Shown piece after piece: positions 22,541 through 33,225 of a stretch of 64,000 bases of DNA. The DNA is from Bemisia tabaci (lineage: Eukaryota; Arthropoda; Insecta; Hemiptera; Aleyrodidae). The DNA is taken from NCBI RefSeq assembly GCF_918797505.1, contig NC_092797.1, forward strand, positions 43,746,157-43,810,156. Reading direction: 5' to 3'. Positions within the stretch are counted from its first letter, which is position 1. Every line of letters starts with the position of its first letter. The notes beneath the pieces were generated by a model, which saw nothing but the letters and a program-made list of their open reading frames with translations, was not told the DNA's origin and searched no databases. The translations under genes and the position numbers were made by a program.

Positions 22541-23256
22541 CGCGCGTCATTTCATGCAATATTTGCATGAATAATCTTGGTAACAATGAAGTAGTACTCA
22601 TTTGAGACTTCTCTTCTCCTATCGATCCCCTCGTATATGATGCCAAGTGCGATGTTACTTTATGTGCATAGAACTCCTTTCACACGTCGCCATATTTCCT
22701 CAAGGAAATTTAGCATTTTTTGAACAGTTCTTGATTTTTTCCCGTTAAATTTTCGGAATAGTTTACTTGTAATTTGATTCACCGGTTCTGTAAGGGTGTT
22801 TCACGGGAAAATATTTAAGCATTTTTTTTAAAAATAATATTTTTGAAGTCTGTACATTCAGAAGTAATTTCAGTTGTTTTTTGATAAACATGAGAAAAAA
22901 ATTAAACGATGCTTTTAAACCTGTATTGACTGAAATTGAAAACAAAATAAAATATAATAAAATAAATAATAAGAGAGATTATATGTTTGAGGTTTTAAGA
23001 AGGACTGAACTACTCAATACATTGATTATTTGCAAGTGATGGGCCGTAAACGAAAACTCATGAATTCAAAAAAATAAGGTCTTTATTGAGAATTGTATAA
23101 CTTATTAGTTTTAGATCAATGTCCTCAAAAATCAATTTCTGAAGATCTACTATTTAAGTGATAAGATCAGAGGAGCATGTATTCTAATGGGATTTATAAT
23201 GATCGAAAACATTTAAAATGCACCCAAGGGATCCAAATCCTTGCCGGTAGGAAATA
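22541..23256. other. unassigned AT-rich sequence
   Basis: No gene or shared repeat is supported. Confidence 0.45.
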
Positions 23257-24062
23257 CAGTGGATATCGGATATAACGACATCGGTTATAACGACATATCG
23301 GGCATAACGACGTAAACTGGTCGGTCCCGGCTGAAATCCCATTCATTCAATGTATTTATGTATCGGTTATAACGACATCGCATATAACGACATATCGGTC
23401 ATAGCGACGGAGTTTTCGCGTCCCAACAGATGTGGTGATCGGTTATAACGACCTGAGCGACAGCAACAGAGGCCGAAGAGGAGAGGATCTCGTTTCCAGA
23501 CGCCCTAGAAGCCATCACAACTGTTCAAAAATTCCTAATTTTGAACTCAGAATGGAACGATCCCACTTTATCACACTTTACGCTCGGCCCATAGAGCGTT
23601 ACAAAAAGGGTACGCGAACACGATTGTGAAGCAAAAAGAAATCACGGACTATTATTCAAATTAGAAGTTTTATACTTCTTCGGTATTGCGCATATGTATT
23701 GCAAACATAATGTAGTGTGCAGTGCATGTATTCTCAATATTATAAAATACCTTGTTTTTACAAATTCAAACAAAGTTTTTTAATTAAAATTAGTCCTAGA
23801 ATAAAAAAATAAATGAATTAAATAAATATTCAATTCAAATAAAATTAGATAAAGCTAATAAACAAAGGTGTTACTGAAGAGATAATGAATCAGCAGCAAA
23901 ATTCACCGAGCCCTGGAATCCCACCTACAGCACAGCCTTGTTCTCAGCTCTTATAACCATAGGGTACGTGCGTAAAAATTCCACTATCGGTTATAACGAC
24001 TATCGGCTATAACGACCGAACATGGCTGGTCCCTTCAAGGTCGTTATATCCGATATCCACTG
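23257..24062. mobile_element. pogo/Tigger-like Tc1-mariner superfamily element, degenerate
   Basis: The 806-bp element starts CAGTGGATATCGGATATAAC and ends in the complement, GTTATATCCGATATCCACTG, with TA on both sides. Each end carries several further copies of TCGG(T/C)TATAACGAC. These subterminal ATAACGA repeats and the TA duplication are typical of pogo-like elements. A piece of transposase-like coding sequence survives inside. Confidence 0.85.
23481..23585 (+). pseudogene. C-terminal remnant of a pogo/Tigger-like transposase
   Basis: One frame reads EERISFPDALEAITTVQKFL followed by ILNSEWNDPT before a stop. The DALEA...VQKFL pattern resembles the conserved C-terminal segment of Tigger transposases, and it sits where that end would lie in the host element. 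The DDE catalytic core and DNA-binding domain are absent. The match is by eye and short. Confidence 0.45.
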
Positions 24063-24402
24063 TATACCTAAAAATATTGATTTCAACCAAAGAAATTTTC
24101 TGATCTAATCGCATAGGTTTTAAGCTGTAAATTATACAATTCAAAAAGAAAATTTATTATTGATTTATATTTATATAAAAATAGCTTCTACGCAGTTAGC
24201 TTCACTTTTGAATATCATCACTTTAGGAAGCTGGGTCAGTTTTGAAGATTTATCGCAAGATAAGAGTAATAATCAGTGTTCAAGGTCGGGTTTCTCCACG
24301 ATTTTCTTTGAAAATAGCCAAGTTTCAGTTCCAGCAAAAAAAGTTCCAGTTCCCTGAAAGTTTGAGAAGAGAATTTGTGCCCTTATGATCGAACACTGTT
24401 CA

Positions 24403-24462
24403 TAAGAACAATCTGGCAACATTTGAGCGCTCATTTCGCATTTTTCCTCACCACGGCAGTAT
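24403..24462. mobile_element. MITE family A, right-end fragment
   Basis: TCTGGCAACATTTGAGCGCT then TTTTTCCTCACCACGGCAGT match the right terminus of family A. The left end is gone. Confidence 0.6.
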
Positions 24463-24676
24463 CGCACCACCGAGCACGCCAATGCACTAGTTGTAAAACG
24501 GTCCCTTTTGGAAGCGTGTCAGATCCAGCGCAGAGCATCGCTCGCAATTTTCTCACGGACCCTCCGTTGTGTCACAACAATATGCTTACATCCACGCACA
24601 GTGGATCGAGTCAATCAGAGAGGTCGGACATGAAATTTTTGACTAAAACAGACTGCAAATTTTGGTGTTGCTTTCG

Positions 24677-24980
24677 TACATACATTCGAGTCGTTTAAAG
24701 CTCGCCCGGGCGCTCTGCGACACCTAATCGCCATCCTTGCCTATCGATCCAGAGGTCATCATCTGGTAAATGGCATCTTGTGATTTCATCTTGAATGCCA
24801 CCTATCCACGATTTTGCTGTACGTCTTCTCCCAGGAGGAACCCAATCTAGTACCTTCTTAGGCATCCTATCATCTGCCATTCGTTGAACATGACCATACC
24901 AGACAAGCTGTTTGGTCATAATTTCATGCACGATGTTCTGCTCGGCGTTCATGATCTCACGGACTCTTTCGTTCCTTACG
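24677..24980 (-). pseudogene. 5'-truncated RTE fragment (C-terminal end)
   Basis: The minus strand encodes RNERVREIMNAEQN, then the conserved KQLVWYGHVQRM and VPPGRRR and a terminal WRLGVAE segment, followed by a stop and tail. The piece is flanked by TGTTGCTTTCG (24666-24676) and TGTTTCTTTCG (24981-24991), an 11-bp target duplication with one mismatch inside MITE family I. Confidence 0.88.
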
Positions 24981-25101
24981 TGTTTCTTTCGTCACATTTT
25001 AAATTTCAAGGGGTGCTTACAGTAGAAAATTTCACGAGGAAACCAATGGAACCACTGTTGGAGCCTTAACGTTTTGTTTACACGGAGTTATAAAACCGAA
25101 A

Positions 25102-25243
25102 GTTGATTTAACATTCTGGATGTAGAAAAATAAACAGCAGTTAGTTTTACATGTCAGCATTGCTAAATTAACTGATGTAACTGGTAATTTAGCATTTTAA
25201 AAGTTCTTGCACACTTGTTTTACATTCGGAATGTTAAATCAAC
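25102..25243. mobile_element. small nested MITE S
   Basis: GTTGATTTAACATTC at the left is repeated in inverse as GAATGTTAAATCAAC at the right. It interrupts the family I element. No other copy was noticed. Confidence 0.7.
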
Positions 25244-25300
25244 CTAATTTTCTTTTCGGTGAAGCGTTTAAAGTTTTTAAATTTTGTCCGACCTCTCCAA

Positions 25301-25866
25301 CCAAAGACATAAAGACGGAGTGCTCGTATCTAAAAGCACGGGGAAAAAGTGAAGCCTGGTTTGGCGCTGGGACGCTGGGTGCTTGTGTGAGTGTGTAAAT
25401 GAGCGCGGGAATCCATGGCGGCAAACGGAAATTTGATTTGAACTTGTCCTCTTAATTTTTCCATATTTCTTCTTCGAAACGTATTTTAAATGCCTAAAAC
25501 GAATATATTAAGAAAGTTGGGACTGCGTCCTATTGTATTACACCTACTCTTGCTTGGTAATAGGCAGTAATCTCAGATACATTTAGTTTTTCTTCTGCTC
25601 ATGGTGGTTCTGCAGGTTCAAACAGGTCGTTACAGTTCTAGATGACCGTTACTCCCAAATGAAATTAATCGGTCGACGACGGACCAAAGCTAACCTAAAG
25701 TTAATGAAATATGAGTGGGTAAGTGAATTTGGGCAAAAATCAACCTAGAATACTTTGTTTCCGCAATTATTTTATTCAGTTCCCGCCCTACATTTGAATT
25801 CAAACTTGTCCCGATTTCGCCGCCAATCCTCTAGCCAATAGTAGAGGTGGTTGAAAAGAAGCTTCA
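25301..25866. other. unassigned sequence
   Basis: No supported gene. A small hairpin (CCTCTA...TAGAGG) lies near 25830-25850, just outside the inverted duplication. Confidence 0.45.
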
Positions 25867-26405
25867 TTTTAGCGGCTCTGGTGCTTGCACTAGAGCTGCT
25901 ATTCCGGACGGTCCCAGCTGGGGAGTATCAATGCAGCATGTTACATTGTAGAGACCGCGCGTTGGTTGATGGGAATCGGCGCCATTTTCGGCTATGTTCC
26001 TTGTCATGACTTTATTTTATTGCATACTGTTTTATTGTTAGTCAATGCTATGTTGTGTATTGTATTTTTGGAATCATGGTGATACAGTCAACAATTCAAA
26101 ACTTGTTTGTGCTTTTATCTCGTGATGGAAAAAATGTACTTTACGTTCAAAATTTGAAAATTTGAATTTTAAAGTTTTCGCGGTTAAGGAAGCTTTAACC
26201 ACTGGGTTGGAGCTTCCTAGTTATATTACTTGATATCAGCTGATAGCAAACAAAGGTTACCAGGGAAACCGTAAACGTCTAACAACTATCGTGGCCATTG
26301 GGGCGATTATTGAAATGATATCGACTGTATGTCGCCGCTTACGACAGGACATAGCCCTATCTTAACTGTGTAATTACGGCACTCGGCTCATGGGAATTTT
26401 TTAAC
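25867..26405 (-). repeat. large inverted duplication, arm b (right copy)
   Basis: This is the inverted counterpart of 6934-7559, without the 87-bp segment present there. Past its end (reading on the minus strand) the sequence continues with ordinary DNA instead of the RTE, so it represents the state without the RTE junction. Confidence 0.88.
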
Positions 26406-26745
26406 TTGTCCTGGACGGACTCGTCTGTAGCGCCTCGTTCTTCGTTGTGTGTGTGATTTCGTGAAGAAGTTTCTATGGCAATTTGCTTTTATTTGTGAGC
26501 TGTTTTTTCACGGGATTTTTGAATGTTCTGTACGAATAAATTCGGTGAGTACCTCATTTATCCCTCCTTCCAGTAAAATTATTTCAACTTTTCCTTCTCC
26601 CTCATTCTGGACCCACTCATAGGCTGATTATTTTCTCATTCTTGAAACTTTAGACTGGCAATTTCTATGCACAATCTATAGCTCATTAACCTATAGTTCA
26701 AGAGTTCCTCACTAGTGTCTTGCTCTTCTTTTTTATTTTTATTTT
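26406..26745. other. right-copy-specific segment between the two arms
   Basis: This stretch is unrelated to 5496-6933, which holds the same position in the left copy. On the + strand it contains ATTCGGTGAGTACC near 26544, a good splice-donor match, but no coding frame leads into it. No gene is assigned. Confidence 0.4.
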
Positions 26746-27862
26746 TATGTACCTACATGTTATACTATTTTTATAATAAATTTTGCCAACATGCTTTTCA
26801 ATTCAGTCTACAACATTTCATTCCGACGTGGCAATAATGATTTATAATGCCCCTAATCCATTAAAATGAATTACAATAGTAATGCCGCATTATAATGTCG
26901 TATTATACATCGCAACGATTCATGTCCTACTGATTATTGATTATTGTAAGATGAATTCTGTTTTCTCTGATTGTATGTTTCATACGTGCGAAGCAAGTAC
27001 GGGTCACTAGAAACGTGGTTCGTACGGGTGGCTGATGAAATTGATCTTCGAATACCTTTTGATGAGTTAGGGAAATGAAACCATCTGCATTTCATGGACA
27101 ATAAATAGTTGCCGTAATTAAGGTCATCCCGTGATTAAGGTGCCGTGATTTAAGTCATAAATTCTTCATCTAATTCTTGATTCATCTCCAAAATGTCTGC
27201 TAAAGCTTTCATGCGCTTCTCCTTGTATGCATGAATGAGCAAATTGGGTATCGAACAAGCGGACACTTTTTGAAAATTTAGATGATTCTGGACAATATCG
27301 TACAGAAGTCCACGAGCTGCAGATAGAACCATTACCTCTAGCTCATCAAAAGTTATTCGAAGATCATTCAACAACCTCTTTGACAAGTTGCAAAAACTTT
27401 TCGTTAACAATAGTGTCACACGGTACTAGGAATATTTACTATTTAACGAACCTTATATTTCCCTGACTCAGTCCTAAATTATAGAAGTATGCGTTACTTT
27501 TCCAGCAATCCAAAAAAACAATTATACAAAAAACCAATACCTACACTTTCAGATATAAAAATGCAAATTTTTTGCAGCCTCGCTAAACGACTTATCAACC
27601 AGAGATTTTTTAGGAAGCGGACCTCCAAAGAGCTTTCAAAATTAAAAGTATACAACAAGTGATAATGCCATGTATTCGCCATATCAAAGCCCAATACACA
27701 TTTATACACCGGCTACGTAAATCTGCTAAGTTACAAAACATGAATCGACAGTTGTCGGATTGTACATCAATGACAAAATGTGTCTAGGCCCTCATTCTTG
27801 ACTACAACTACTGCCCCCAGAGCCGCTCTCCGACGCCAATGCGTTGGAGCTTCCTGCTTGTT
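26746..27862 (-). repeat. large inverted duplication, arm a (right copy)
   Basis: The 1117-bp inverted counterpart of 4379-5495 includes the same open frames and the same 29-bp inverted repeat. Outside the arm the flanks differ from those of the left copy. Confidence 0.9.
27150..27419 (-). CDS. unrecognised 89-codon open frame, second copy
   Basis: The protein is identical to that of 4822-5091 and, as far as I compared, so is the DNA. The same lack of an early ATG and the same possible splice acceptor (TTCCTAG) apply. The upstream Gly/Ser-rich tail (near 27795-27862) could belong to the same or another gene. Function unknown. Confidence 0.3.
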   Translation of the reverse strand: MTLLLTKSFCNLSKRLLNDLRITFDELEVMVLSAARGLLYDIVQNHLNFQKVSACSIPNLLIHAYKEKRMKALADILEMNQELDEEFMT

Positions 27863-27865
27863 TTG

Positions 27866-27918
27866 CTTTTAGCCCTCCGTCTTTATGTCTTTGTCTCCGA
27901 CTGACTCGATCCACTGTG
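27866..27918. mobile_element. remnant of a MITE family I terminus
   Basis: GACTGACTCGATCCACTGTG matches the family I end. It is joined to a segment (CTCCGTCTTTATGTCTTTG) that also occurs in inverse at about 25301-25320. Confidence 0.5.
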
Positions 27919-28153
27919 CCACGTGGCAATGATCTGCAATTGCGAATGCACTCTATACTGCGTGTTGAGGAAGAACGCCGTATGAGCATTCGAATGTTGC
28001 CAAATTTCTTCCCAGAAAATATCTGAAGAAAGTTATGAATATTTTTCCTCGGCTTTTTCAGTCCTTCTAGATCAAATAACGGCGAAAATCCTCTGAAAAG
28101 TCGGATTAAAAATATTTACAAATTCTCCTACAAATGCGTGGTTCGTCTAATGG

Positions 28154-28433
28154 CCTGATTACACGCTCAAATTTCCGTCAAATTCCGATCAAAATGACGA
28201 CCAAGATGGCCGTCGAGAGTTATCTAGATTGATCAGTAAAATTGATTAAAACAGCGTGTTGATTGAAATATGCATGAAATTAGCACGGTTGTGTGGAAAT
28301 CAGATGAAGGATGAGCCCCACATCTCCATCATCTACCATCAAATTTTTGCAGGCCGCAGAAATTTGATGGTAGATGGTGCGCGCCAGTCACCATTTGATC
28401 GGAAATTGATGGGAATTTGAGCGTGTAACCAGC
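28154..28433. mobile_element. MITE family J, copy 1
   Basis: CCTGATTACACGCTCAAATT at the left is inverted at the right (AATTTGAGCGTGTAACCAG). An inner inverted pair around ACCATCAAATTT is also present. The second copy is at 36519-36792. Confidence 0.85.
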
Positions 28434-28447
28434 ACACAAGGAAATTT

Positions 28448-28696
28448 CACTGGAAAAAAAACACATTGGATCTAGAGTCCAGACTTATACGACAAGAAAA
28501 AGTACTCTTGATTCAATCAGAATCTAGCCTAAATCAAGAACCAAGCCTCTTAATTTAAGCGGATTTCGTTTTGATTCGAGCAAAAATCCGATTAAATCAA
28601 GAGTATTTTTTCTTGTCAATGTTTACAAGAGTCTGGACTCTATATCCTATGTTTATACCTACTTTATACTCTAAATCCTGTGTTTTTTTTCCAGTG
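28448..28696. mobile_element. MITE family D, copy 3
   Basis: The termini are CACTGGAAAAAAAAC and TTTTTCCAGTG. It is flanked by TT on both sides, duplicated from the host A element. It shares the foldback interior of copies 1 and 2. Confidence 0.9.
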
Positions 28697-28741
28697 TTGG
28701 CAACGTCTGACGGCTCATACGGCGTTCTACCTCAGCCCGGG

Positions 28742-29429
28742 AGCATACGTTTTCGGCACCGGAGGGCGCGCTGCGAAAATTCGTCGACCTCTTTACATAA
28801 AGGCGTAACTACACTCTGCACTGAACCCTGTCCTCCACAGAATTCAATGTTTTTTCGGGCTCATCCCAAATTGTACTTACGCCCTTTTGTCGGCCAAGCG
28901 ACGAATTGCGACTCATCATTCTGGGCACGTCACCGCGCGACACAATGCCAAAAAATATCACCCCCCCCCCCCCTCCCACCATCCACTAACCCTACTACTG
29001 GAGTTTTTCAACTCCACGTCCTCGCATCCGGGCGCGCTAATTTTGGCGGGCTGCGGAGGACCGAAAATGGACGGCGAGAGCCCCGCCCCATCCTCTGTAA
29101 ATATAAATTCCGGCCGGCGGTAAATTTTGATCTTTCTCCGGGCTTCGCTGAGGAATTACCGCGTCAAACCCCCGGTGATTTAATTGGGGCTGTCTCTTTA
29201 ATTGCCCCCACTTCGTTGGTATTCTCCCTGGTTTTGGCGTACTCGCAGGTGCGTCGTGCCTGAGGAAAACTGCTGCATGAACTTTTGGCTGTTGTCGAAT
29301 GCCAGAGATGCAAAATTTTGTGAAACCAATGAAATGAAATTTCATGATGAAATCTAGGATTTTAACAAAACTCATGCAATTGGCACAGTATGCCATGAAA
29401 CGCATGAAACAGTGCACTATTAATTTAAA
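28742..29429. other. GC-richer unassigned segment
   Basis: The base composition is higher in G+C than the surroundings and a long + strand frame crosses it. That frame begins inside MITE D and includes a poly-C tract (about 28961-28977) read as Pro, so I do not call it a gene. Confidence 0.45.
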
Positions 29430-29960
29430 ATTTAGCGTGAGGATAAATTGTTAGGAGACCAATTTTCAAGTTGTAAGGCGGATTTATAGATAATTGTTGC
29501 AGGTTGCATATGCTGCTCCTGATAAATCAGAATAATCAAAAAATTTTGAAAGTTTAAGTTTTGAAGAAAGATTGTCATGAGTCTAATTTTGTAGTTTTTG
29601 CTTAGCAAAGTTTTGGATAAGTGTTGCGGGTTGCACATGCAGCTCCTGACAAATCATTGAAATATCATGGGAAACTTTATTTTACTTTTTAATTAAATGA
29701 GATATCATTCTAATTTCATTGCTTTAAATTGTCTTTGCATTTTCCGGGAAAAACTCATCCCTGAAATTCCCACAACTTTCTATTGCACGCGTAGCTTCTG
29801 ACATATCATTGAAATTCATGAAAAAACGTAATTTTAAATTTAAATGAAACCAAATTCCATCATGATTTCATTACGTAAAATCTCTCTTTGCATCTCTCGG
29901 AAAAAAATAATCTCTAAAATTCTCCCAATTTTCTTAAGAAATACGCATTTAATCGAGGGC
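29430..29960. repeat. three diverged tandem units
   Basis: GTTGCAGGTTGCATATGCTG (about 29493), GTTGCGGGTTGCACATGCAG (about 29622) and a weaker ATTGCACGCGTAGCTTCTGA (about 29782) recur, each followed by GA(C/T)A(A/T)ATCA and AT-rich sequence. The spacing is about 130-160 bp. Confidence 0.6.
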
Positions 29961-30269
29961 ATAATCCAGAAGTTCATACGGTTGTCTTCCTTAGCATGTG
30001 GTTCCACTTCCAAACGGCCGGAGGACTCTTCCGGTGAACTCGCTTCCAGTATTAGAGAGGAACGCTCAATTAATCAGCGAGATTTCAATGGAAATTTTCG
30101 GCTTGTTTCGCCTTCACCAGTGAATTTCAGCCAGGGTTTCACGGATAGCCCGTGACGCGAAGTCAACCGCGCAATAAAGCCTTGCACACCGAAGCAGTAA
30201 TTCCAGATTTTCCTTTCCCCACTGATAGGGTGATTTACGGCACCAACGTATATGGCAACGTGATGCTCA

Positions 30270-30941
30270 AAGAGGTAGTTCGAGTATTACGTAACGCACT
30301 TTTCCCGATTTTTTTACCCACCCCATTGTAATGCACCCGTGACTGGCACCCCCTTCCAAATTTAAAAAAAAAAAACTCAAGAAAAAGCTAAGTAATTGCT
30401 CAGTAGGTGCGACTAGAGTCCCTTTATACTGAGAGTCAAGACAACACCCCTCATGAAGTCACAAACGGGAATAAAGATTACAGAAATTGAACGTTTTTCG
30501 TAATCTTTGATCGGCCCATTCTCAAACTCCTTTCTCCATTCCTTCTCTCATTCCGTTTGTTCCTTGCCGAACCCGTAATTCCCTGGTCCATTCCAGACTA
30601 TAATCTTTGCAATCGGTGAAAATGTAATCTTTACTCCCGTTTGTGACACTGCGAAGGCCTAAAATACGGGAACCAATCAGAAATGGATTCACATTGTCTT
30701 GACTCTCAGTATAAAGGGACTCTAGGTGCGACACGCGTTCTGGTGGATGGGTCACGCGCCGAAAGGATTCATAATAGAGCGACGGAATTTTCAATTTGTT
30801 GCATTTTTTTCCAACCCCCCCCCCCCCCCGGCACGAATTTGTTACGTAACGCTTGGCTTAACCCCCTCTCCCTTTTAACGCCTCGTAACGCTAGCTCAAA
30901 CCCCCCTCCCCCTAAGTGCGTTACATAATTCTTTAACGGTC
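30270..30941. mobile_element. element Q, interrupted by a hAT-like MITE
   Basis: The left end has ATTACGTAACGCACTT and the right end its near-complement AAGTGCGTTACATAAT, with runs of C near each terminus. The MITE at 30414-30724 sits inside with an 8-bp duplication of Q sequence. A 15-base poly-C tract lies near 30818. Confidence 0.65.
30414..30724. mobile_element. hAT-like MITE family L, copy 1
   Basis: The ends are TAGAGTCCCTTTATACTGAG and its complement. The perfect 8-bp duplication GGTGCGAC lies at 30406-30413 and 30725-30732. The terminus fits the hAT pattern (Y-A-R-N-G). A second inverted pair (GTCACAAACGGGA and complement) lies inside. Confidence 0.92.
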
Positions 30942-31245
30942 CCAAAGCCAGTGCACACTGACGCGCAATTAGCCCCGCATCGCGCGCGGTCTGTGTAAGC
31001 ATGGCTTCACGGAACCAAAACTCACTCGAGCGAGTTAGGGTACGTTCTCTCAATATCGGAGTCATTATCCCAAGGATGCGACAGAGGAAACAATGTGAAG
31101 TCGAGCCGCTCTTGAGGGTCCTTACTTGACCAGCGTTGTCGAATCCATTCCGGGTGTATGTGTCTCGCGCACCCATCGAGAAAAATCGATTCCATTTGAC
31201 AACGTTGCACCCGCCTACTGATTCTTTGCACTCAGCTTCTTAGTA

Positions 31246-31502
31246 TACTGCCGTGCTAAGGAAGAACGCCGTATGAACATTCAAGAGTTGCCAAATTAAC
31301 TTCGATAAAATGCTTATTTTTCAGCAAAGTTGTGGATATTTTTTCTTTTCATTTTCAGAATCTTTAGGTGAAATTGCAAACAAAATTATCTCAGAAATTG
31401 GGAGGAAAATATTCATAAATTTACCAGGAAATTCGTGTTTTATCAAAGGAAATTTGGCAACGCCTGAAGGTTCATACGGCGTTCTTCCTTAGCACGGCAG
31501 TA
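31246..31502. mobile_element. MITE family A, intact copy
   Basis: TACTGCCGTGCTAAGGAAGA at the left and TCTTCCTTAGCACGGCAGTA at the right are perfect inverted ends. The inverted region extends about 50 bp to TTGCCAAATT. TA flanks both sides. It is nearly the same as the copy at 62497-62750. Confidence 0.92.
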
Positions 31503-31595
31503 TACCCCTCCTTCATATACGGCTTTATGAAATTGCCTCCGTTCGCGCCGATGTACCGAGTTTTTATTGCTCGGTAGTTTTAAACGTGCAATTGA

Positions 31596-31849
31596 TACTG
31601 CCGTGCTACGTAAAATCGCCGTATGAGTATTGGAATGTCTTCTAATCTCCCCTCAGAATACATTTATTTTTGAATGAAGTTATGAGTATTTCCCCTTAAA
31701 ATTTTTAGAATATCTTGAGCCAATTAAGAACAAAATCCTTTGAAAAATCGGAAGAAAAATATCTTCTTTACTGGAAAATTTGTGATTTGTCGAAGGAAAG
31801 TTGGCAACGCTTAATAGCTTTTCCGCGGTTCTTCCTTGGCAGGGCAGTA
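31596..31849. mobile_element. MITE family A, diverged copy
   Basis: TACTGCCGTGCTACGTAAAA and the right end CTTGGCAGGGCAGTA match the family with several changes. It lies only 93 bp from the intact copy. Confidence 0.85.
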
Positions 31850-31953
31850 TTCGAGAAGACGATTGGTCAATTATCATTTTCAAGTATGGGAATGAAAATA
31901 TCATTACCAAATGGAATTGAAGAGTACGGATTATGGGCACCGTAGTTTCAAAT

Positions 31954-32076
31954 GACGTCTTTCTGCCAAACGGAACTATGTGCATCAAGACATAAGCCCC
32001 GAGACCCATAAAAATGGCTTAATAACGCAGGGCTCACGTCATAATGCACATAGTTCCGTTTGGCAGAAATACGTCC
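31954..32076. mobile_element. MITE family F, copy 2
   Basis: GACGTCTTTCTGCCAAACGG and its complement end the element. Inside are the inverted words GGAACTATGTGCAT and ATGCACATAGTTCC. AAAT flanks both sides (4-bp duplication). Confidence 0.9.
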
Positions 32077-32149
32077 AAATGGAATACGACCTCGAGCCGG
32101 TATAACGTAATTAGAAATTAAAGAGTGAAATTTGGAGTGCAGTTAACTC

Positions 32150-32370
32150 CTGCAGGCTGATTATTCGAATTTATAGACAAAGCGATGGACAAATGCGCCA
32201 GATCGAGGGAAAATGGTGCAATCTTATGGGTTGGAACGGGTGTTTGTTAAAGAGTAAGGAGGAAAATGGCGGAATAACTATGCGATCTCTCGTGAATTTG
32301 TTGTCATTTAATCTATTACTTACTTCCTTTGTGAATTTTCACAACCCACTTTTACCAGTTCCACGGAGGT
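32150..32370. mobile_element. MITE family K, right-truncated copy
   Basis: It begins CTGCAGGCTGATTATTCGAA and continues ATAGACAAAGCGATGGACAA like the other K copies. The right terminus is missing. Confidence 0.65.
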
Positions 32371-32450
32371 TCTAAAGTTAATCACACTGTTGATAACAAG
32401 CAACATAAGAATAAAGGTAGTTATACGCAAAACCAGCTTAATTTAAATGA

Positions 32451-32668
32451 GGAAAGTAATAACAAGATGGTTAAAGCCAAATAACTGCATTTTTTATATA
32501 AAAATAAACCAATGTTACATTTTACCTGAAGCTTTCCGACCACGGAAGATCATCCTCAGAGGTATAAATATTGCAAATACAATGGTAATATGTTTACAAT
32601 GTAACATCGGTTCATTTTTATGTAAAAAATGCTGTTATTTGGCTTTAAATATCTTGTTATTATTTTCC
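32451..32668. mobile_element. MITE X, nearly palindromic
   Basis: About 90 bp at the left (AATAACAAGATGGTTAAAGC, then CAAATAACTGCATTTTTT...) are repeated in inverse at the right with few mismatches, leaving a short centre. No other copy was noticed. Element Y follows after 3 bp. Confidence 0.85.
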
Positions 32669-32671
32669 TAA

Positions 32672-33225
32672 TGGACCACTAGACAAGGTACGAATTTCAG
32701 CATTCTGATACATGTTACTTAACCAAAATTTCACATAGAACACGATGCGCACAACGAAAATTACCGAAATCAATTCCTGCCAAAGATATTAAATGATTCT
32801 TGATGCGTGAATTCAAACCACCCGCTCATTAAAACTCAATTCTCTACGTGATTCACATCGTGCGCTAAACATTAGTTATTATGACAGTCTCTGCGATATA
32901 AAAATCTGGCGACCTCAATCTTGACGCTTTGGCTCAGCTGTAGCAAATTGCTTATAGTTTGAACAACACATGGTGGGAAATGAACATTGCTCGATTGAGA
33001 GGCTTGTTGAAACCGTTGTAGTGCGCGATTTGACTCACGTAGAGCTTTGAGTTTCTTGTGAGCGGGCAGTTCAAATTCCTCGTAACCAATGTGAAATAAA
33101 AACGTTATTATCTTCGTTAGGAGTTAATTTCACTAATTTTTGATGCAAGAATCGTGTTTTACATGAAATTCTGGTTGAGGAACATGTATCAGATTGCTTA
33201 AGTTCGTACCTTGTCTAGTGGTCCA
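32672..33225. mobile_element. MITE Y, 554 bp
   Basis: The ends are TGGACCACTAGACAAGGTAC and its exact complement GTACCTTGTCTAGTGGTCCA. The inverted region runs about 80 bp, through GATACATGTT. No coding frame of note. Confidence 0.9.

Larger units (their letters stand above)
24599..25300. mobile_element. MITE family I, copy 1, interrupted twice
   Basis: The left terminus CAGTGGATCGAGTCAATCAG plus GAGGTCGGAC and the inner sequence agree with the uninterrupted copy at 34919-35147. An RTE fragment (24677-24980) and a small MITE (25102-25243) have landed inside. The far right terminus diverges after GTCCGACCTCTCC. Confidence 0.8.
27955..28741. mobile_element. MITE family A, copy 2, carrying two nested MITEs
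   Basis: The left end (GTTGAGGAAGAACGCCGTAT) and the right end (ATACGGCGTTCTACCTCAGC) belong to one A element. It is split by family J at 28154-28433 and family D at 28448-28696. The A word AAATTTGGCAAC is cut as AAATTT and TTGGCAAC around the D element, showing a TT duplication. Confidence 0.85.

Noticed and set aside
26535..26560. Good splice-donor match (GGTGAGTACC) near 26544
   Set aside because: No open frame or partner acceptor could be linked to it, so no exon is called.
28571..29263. 230-codon open frame
   Set aside because: It starts inside a family D MITE, crosses the end of a family A MITE and reads a poly-C tract as proline. The rest is a GC-rich stretch in which stops are rare by composition.
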